Assembly: GCA_019637335.1 (NCBI GenBank)
Contig: JAHBVV010000013.1
Location: 62,001-126,000 of the forward strand
Source of the DNA: Candidatus Hydrogenedentota bacterium
Lineage (GTDB): Bacteria > Hydrogenedentota > Hydrogenedentia > Hydrogenedentales > JAEUWI01
Length of the DNA stretch: 64,000 nucleotides
Direction: 5' to 3'
The translations under genes were made by a program, and so were the position numbers. Below, in pieces: positions 60,498 to 64,000 of this stretch. Position 1 is the first letter of the stretch; every line of letters begins with the position of its first letter. The notes under the pieces are model-generated. The model was not told where the DNA came from and made no database searches. It saw nothing but the letters and a program-made list of their open reading frames with translations.

Positions 60498-61154
60498 TCA
60501 GTCGCATTCGAAGCGCTCGCGAAAGCAGCGTTCGAAGTTTGCCTCTACTTCCTGGAACGGTGGCGGCGCGCCGAGGAGGAGGGTCAGGGACGTCACGGGG
60601 CGGTCGGCAATGCCGCAGGGCACGATTGCGCCGAAGTGGGCCATGTTGGGATTCACATTCAGGGCGATCCCGTGGAAGGTCGTCCAGCGGCGCACGCCAA
60701 TGCCGATCGCGGCCACTTTCGCCCCCCGCACCCAGACCCCGGTCAGTCCCTCAACGCGCTCGCTGGGCAATCCGAATTCCGCGAGCACGTCGATGATTAC
60801 GGCCTCCAGCGTCCGCAGGTACCAGCCGACCGATGGCTTCCAATGCTGGAGGTTGAGGATGGGATAGGCGACCAGCTGGCCGGGGCCGTGGTAGGTGACG
60901 TCCCCGCCGCGGCTGGTTTCCAGGAGTTCGATGCCCTTGGTCGCGTAGCCCGCGCGGTCCAGTAGCAGGTGCGCGCGATCGGAATCCTTGCCGAGCGTGA
61001 CCACGGGGCGATGTTCGAGGAGATAGAGCGTGTTGGGGGCCTGGCCCGCCGCCACCTCGGCGTGGCGTGCAAGTTGCCGGTCGAGCATTTCCGCGTACCC
61101 CACAGGCGCCGGAATCCGAATGGTCTCCAGGGCGTGGGGGGGGAAATCAGGCAT
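60498..61154 (-). CDS. lipB: Octanoyltransferase
   Basis: A 218-residue cytoplasmic enzyme transferring octanoyl from acyl carrier protein to lipoyl domains, the first step of lipoate synthesis. The ATG at 61154 overlaps the HAD gene by eight bases. Signatures: LLEHRPVVTLGK, SRGGDVTYHGPGQLVAYPIL, catalytic K146 in GAKVAAIGI, TTFHGIALNVNPN and nucleophile C180 in IVPCGI. Length is normal. lipA is not in the window. It is last in the hom-thrC-HAD-lipB strand group. Confidence 0.95.
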   Translation of the reverse strand: MPDFPPHALETIRIPAPVGYAEMLDRQLARHAEVAAGQAPNTLYLLEHRPVVTLGKDSDRAHLLLDRAGYATKGIELLETSRGGDVTYHGPGQLVAYPILNLQHWKPSVGWYLRTLEAVIIDVLAEFGLPSERVEGLTGVWVRGAKVAAIGIGVRRWTTFHGIALNVNPNMAHFGAIVPCGIADRPVTSLTLLLGAPPPFQEVEANFERCFRERFECD

Positions 61155-61812
61155 GGTCCAGCAAAGCCCGGACGGTGTCGATCGAGACCGATTCCAGCGA
61201 GTCCACGATGAAGTCCGCATCGGCCAGCTGATCGGCGGAAAAGGAATTCGTGACCGCGAGCACCTTCATCCCGGCGGCCTTTGCCGAGGCAATGCCCGTG
61301 ATGGCGTCCTCAACGGCGACGCATTGGGCCGGATCGAGCCCGATTTCCGCGGCGGCGCGCAGGTAAATCTCGGGATGCGGCTTCTTGTGTGCGATCATGT
61401 CGCCGTGGATCCACGCGTCGAACAAATCCGTGTTCACGCGCGAGGACTTGAGCGTCTCGGCCGATTTCTTGCCGGGGCTGGACGTGGCGATGGCGAGTTT
61501 CCAGTCCGGCGCATCGTGCGCGGCCTGGATCAGCGGGTGAATTCCGGGAAAGGAGATGTCCGGGTCGTCCGCGAGCAGTTCCATGAAGTATTTGTGGCGT
61601 GTTTCGACGGCTTCCGCCACGTCGATGGCGACGCCGTACTTCTCGGCGGGGCCGATGCAGTAGCGTTCGGCGCCCGTGCCGATGAAGGGGATGAAATCCT
61701 CCGGCTGCACCTTCAACCCGTAGAGGGCCTCATACATCCGCGTGGTGGCGATCACGCTGAGACCCTCGGTGTCGCCAAGCACGCCATCGACATCAAATAC
61801 CAGGCCGAACAT
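61147..61812 (-). CDS. HAD-superfamily phosphatase/phosphomutase (beta-phosphoglucomutase-like)
   Basis: A 221-residue HAD hydrolase with AAGGAG before the ATG. Motif I is FDVDGVLGDTEGL (nucleophile D7, acid/base D9), motif II ATSSPG, motif III K in KKPHPEIYLRAA, and motif IV VAVEDAITGIASAKAAG. The helical cap between motifs I and II is the C1 type seen in beta-phosphoglucomutase and phosphoglycolate phosphatase. Substrate cannot be read from sequence. It overlaps lipB by eight bases and follows thrC by 77. Confidence 0.9.
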   Translation of the reverse strand: MFGLVFDVDGVLGDTEGLSVIATTRMYEALYGLKVQPEDFIPFIGTGAERYCIGPAEKYGVAIDVAEAVETRHKYFMELLADDPDISFPGIHPLIQAAHDAPDWKLAIATSSPGKKSAETLKSSRVNTDLFDAWIHGDMIAHKKPHPEIYLRAAAEIGLDPAQCVAVEDAITGIASAKAAGMKVLAVTNSFSADQLADADFIVDSLESVSIDTVRALLDHA

Positions 61813-61889
61813 GGAAATGGAACTCCTTTGAGAAAGAATCGCGGAACGAGCGGACGGATCCGGCGGATCGGTCCGCTATCGTGGCTGGT

Positions 61890-62987
61890 TTACACCACCG
61901 CCGCCTGTTCGAGGCCGATGGCGTCCAGAATCTGATCGGCGTCGTTGTCCACGGTGAGGGGCTCCTCGGCCGACTTGATTGCGCTGTCCGGATCCTTCAG
62001 GCCGTGGCCGGTGAGGATGCAGGTGATGCGGATCTTGTCGCTGTGGGCCGGCGCCTTGCCATCGAAAAAGCCGCCCGCCGCGAGCTTGATGAGGCCCGCC
62101 ACGCCCGCGGCGCTCGCGGGCTCGCAGAAAACGCCCTCCGCCGCCGCCAGCTTCTGGTAAGCGGCCCGAATCTCGTCGTCCGTGACCATGTCGATCAGGC
62201 CGCCGGATTCGTCGCGCGCGGCTTCGGCGGCCTTCCAGCTTGCGGGGTTTCCGATGCGGATGGCGGTGGCGAAGGTCTGGGGCTGCGGGACGGGGTGGCC
62301 GAGCACGATGGGCGCGGCGCCGGCCGCCTGGAAGCCCAGCATGGCGGGGCGGTTCTTGCTTTTGCCGGCGGCGTGGTACTCCACGTATCCCTTCCAGTAG
62401 GCCGTGATATTGCCGGCGTTTCCGACCGGCATCGCCTGGAAATCCGGGGCGACCCCGCCGAAATCATCCACGATTTCGAAGGCGCCGGACTTCTGCCCCT
62501 CGATACGGTAGGGATTGACGGAATTCACCAGCGCGATGGGATGCTCCTCGCAGATTCTCCGCACTTGCGTGAGGGCATCGTCGAAGTTCCCCCGGATCTG
62601 GATGACCTTCGCGCCGTGGATCATGGCCTGCGAAAGTTTTCCGAGGGCGATCTTGCCTTCGGGGATGAGCACGGCGCAGCGGATGCCGGCGCGGGCGGCG
62701 TAGGCGGCGGCCGAGGCCGAGGTATTGCCGGTGGAGGCGCACATCACGGCCTGGTAGCCCTCTTCCACGGCCTTCGTGATGGCCATGGTCATGCCGCGGT
62801 CCTTGAAGGAGCCAGTGGGGTTCAGGCCCTCGTACTTGAGCCAGATCTCGATGTTCGGGTGGATCATGCGGCTCAGGTTGTACGCCGGAATCAGGGGCGT
62901 GGAACCCTCGTTCAGGGTGATGACGCAGGTGTCGTCCCCCACGGGCATGTATTGGCGGTATCGGTTGATCAAGCCTTCGTTGCGCAT
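61890..62987 (-). CDS. thrC: Threonine synthase
   Basis: A 365-residue PLP enzyme making threonine from O-phosphohomoserine. The PLP lysine K62 lies in [13 protein letters not shown]. The phosphate-binding loop is [38 protein letters not shown] and [14 protein letters not shown] are also conserved. This is the shorter (class II-like, about 350-residue) form. It lies 60 bases after hom on the same strand. Homoserine kinase (thrB) is not adjacent. Confidence 0.95.
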   Translation of the reverse strand: MRNEGLINRYRQYMPVGDDTCVITLNEGSTPLIPAYNLSRMIHPNIEIWLKYEGLNPTGSFKDRGMTMAITKAVEEGYQAVMCASTGNTSASAAAYAARAGIRCAVLIPEGKIALGKLSQAMIHGAKVIQIRGNFDDALTQVRRICEEHPIALVNSVNPYRIEGQKSGAFEIVDDFGGVAPDFQAMPVGNAGNITAYWKGYVEYHAAGKSKNRPAMLGFQAAGAAPIVLGHPVPQPQTFATAIRIGNPASWKAAEAARDESGGLIDMVTDDEIRAAYQKLAAAEGVFCEPASAAGVAGLIKLAAGGFFDGKAPAHSDKIRITCILTGHGLKDPDSAIKSAEEPLTVDNDADQILDAIGLEQAAVV

Positions 62988-63047
62988 GCAATAACCTCGG
63001 TTCGTCTGCGTGGTGGTCCGGATTTCACACTCAAGCGTTTCGCCCGG

Positions 63048-64000
63048 TCAGGATAGAATACGGATCATGTGTGTTGGTTCGTCAATGATGGTCTGCGCGT
63101 CGATTTCCGCGATGGCCTTCTGGACGTTCGCCTCAATGGTTTCGTGCGTCACGATGACGACGTGCGCCGGGACGCCTTCCGCCTCTTCCTTCTGGAGGCA
63201 CGAGGCGATGCTGACCCCGTGATTGCCGAGAATCGTGCAGATTGTGCCGAGCACGCCGGGGTGGTTCTCGGTCGTCAGGCGCAGGTAATAGCGGCCCTCG
63301 ATCAGCCCGCTGTCGCGGAGGCTCAGGTCGTGGGTGTAGTGGAAGGGCGGCGCGGCGGGCGCGTCCCCGCGCCGGGCAATGTCCACGATGTCCGCCACAA
63401 CCGCGCTGGCGGTCGGCAGCTTGCCCGCGCCGCGCCCGTAGTAGAGGGTGTTGTCCGCGATGTCGGACTCCACGAAGATCGCGTTGAACTCATACTTTAC
63501 CGCCGCGAGCAACATGTGATCCGGGACAAGCGTGGGATGCACCCGCACTTCGATTTCGCCCGCTTCGAACTTGATGACGGCGAGCAGCTTGATCTGGTAG
63601 CCCATCTCCTTCGCGTACTGCACGTCCAGGTGGGTCACCTTGGTGATGCCCTCGACATAGATTTCGTCCAGCGGCACGCGCGTGCTGTAGCAGAGGCTCG
63701 CCAGGATCTGGCACTTGTGGGCGGTGTCGTGGCCTTCGATATCCAGGTCGGGCGGCGTTTCCGCGAACCCCTGCTCGATGGCCTGGCGCAGCGCCTCGTC
63801 AAATTCCAGGCCTTCCACGGCCATCCGCGTGAGGATGTAGTTGCAGGTTCCGTTTAGAATGCCGTAAACCGCGTGGATGTTGTTCGCGGCGAGGCTCTCC
63901 CGGATAGTCTTGATGATGGGTATAGTGCCGGCGACGGCCGCCTCGTAGCGCAACTCGACGCCGTTCTTGATGGCGGCCTCACACAGCTCCGGCCCCGCCA
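63048..64000 (-). CDS. hom: Homoserine dehydrogenase, C-terminal part (start outside window)
   Basis: The last 316 residues of an NADP-dependent enzyme reducing aspartate semialdehyde to homoserine, cut by the right edge. Catalytic-domain motifs are AAVAGTIPIIKTIRE, IHAVYGILNGTCNYILTRM, FAETPPDLDIEGHDTAHK (the family signature with the catalytic acids and lysine) and YYGRGAGKLPTASAVVADI. An ACT regulatory domain closes the protein (LTTENHPGVLGTICTILGNH), so feedback inhibition by threonine is likely. It is upstream of thrC, giving a threonine biosynthesis operon. Confidence 0.95.
   Translation of the reverse strand, partial: AGPELCEAAIKNGVELRYEAAVAGTIPIIKTIRESLAANNIHAVYGILNGTCNYILTRMAVEGLEFDEALRQAIEQGFAETPPDLDIEGHDTAHKCQILASLCYSTRVPLDEIYVEGITKVTHLDVQYAKEMGYQIKLLAVIKFEAGEIEVRVHPTLVPDHMLLAAVKYEFNAIFVESDIADNTLYYGRGAGKLPTASAVVADIVDIARRGDAPAAPPFHYTHDLSLRDSGLIEGRYYLRLTTENHPGVLGTICTILGNHGVSIASCLQKEEAEGVPAHVVIVTHETIEANVQKAIAEIDAQTIIDEPTHMIRILS

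Noticed and set aside
1-64000. CRISPR arrays
   Set aside because: No regularly spaced identical repeats were seen; the clustered repeats at 50343 and 29530 have irregular spacing and internal hairpins.

Overview
The window is high-GC, gene-dense Gram-negative DNA. lpxK indicates lipid A. The rest of the gene set (two DUF1559 major-pilin-like proteins, a sulfatase, a neutral-ceramidase-like protein, DUF1080, DUF5722, FG-GAP and PQQ-type propellers, a secreted protease with a paired ISLQELLRIIQFYN-type C-terminal repeat, and NrfHA) points to a PVC-superphylum or Hydrogenedentota-like bacterium. That repeat style favours Hydrogenedentota, but the assignment is an inference from gene content and no marker gene was compared.

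Layout. 1-3.9 kb: a minus-strand operon of two membrane-anchored beta-propellers, a tiny Tat-exported Cys protein, a Tat-exported polyferredoxin and a NapH/NosR-like membrane ferredoxin (cut by the window edge), which together look like an uncharacterised electron-transfer module. 4.4-11.8 kb: secreted FG-GAP and DUF5722 proteins, a TPR-metallopeptidase and a PAS hybrid histidine kinase. 12.1 kb: tRNA-Pro(CGG) with promoter and terminator. 12.2-18 kb: SRPBCC protein, hemE-like gene, a small membrane protein, an autoregulated-looking winged-helix regulator plus membrane partner, photolyase and a methyltransferase. 18-26.7 kb: two response regulator/histidine kinase pairs, the second fused into an operon with a VWA protein. 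Between them lie a PIN toxin-antitoxin module flanked by a 207-bp duplication of the end of a sulfatase gene, then the sulfatase itself. 27-31.8 kb: two DUF1559 proteins, a GNAT enzyme and a group II intron. 31.9-34 kb: nrfHA (ammonia-forming nitrite reductase, all-CxxCH type) with a near-consensus promoter. 34-43 kb: a sodium:solute symporter, a large secreted protein of unknown function, a HigA-like gene with a non-HigB partner, an SGNH esterase, and a DUF1080-propeller fusion. 43.5-50 kb: a glycosyltransferase-like protein, a secreted serine protease and a large membrane protein. 50.7-64 kb: ceramidase-like, lpxK, dprA, a pseudopilin, a TIM-barrel epimerase, hflX, a TPR protein, and a minus-strand hom-thrC-HAD-lipB set.

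Mobile and repeated DNA is prominent. The clearest structure not explained by genes is a 206-bp non-coding element with perfect 20-bp terminal inverted repeats, a long internal hairpin and 9-10-bp target duplications. It has two intact copies (43243, 53941) and one decayed copy (45379). The decayed copy supplies the C-terminus and stop codon of the neighbouring gene, and one intact copy sits exactly at the stop codon of dprA. Other short interspersed repeats fill the longer intergenic gaps.

As a working picture, the cell is an anaerobically capable heterotroph. It degrades complex glycans and sulfated or lipid substrates outside the cell, dissimilates nitrite to ammonium, and senses its surroundings with several two-component systems. 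No CRISPR array, rRNA or complete prophage was seen.
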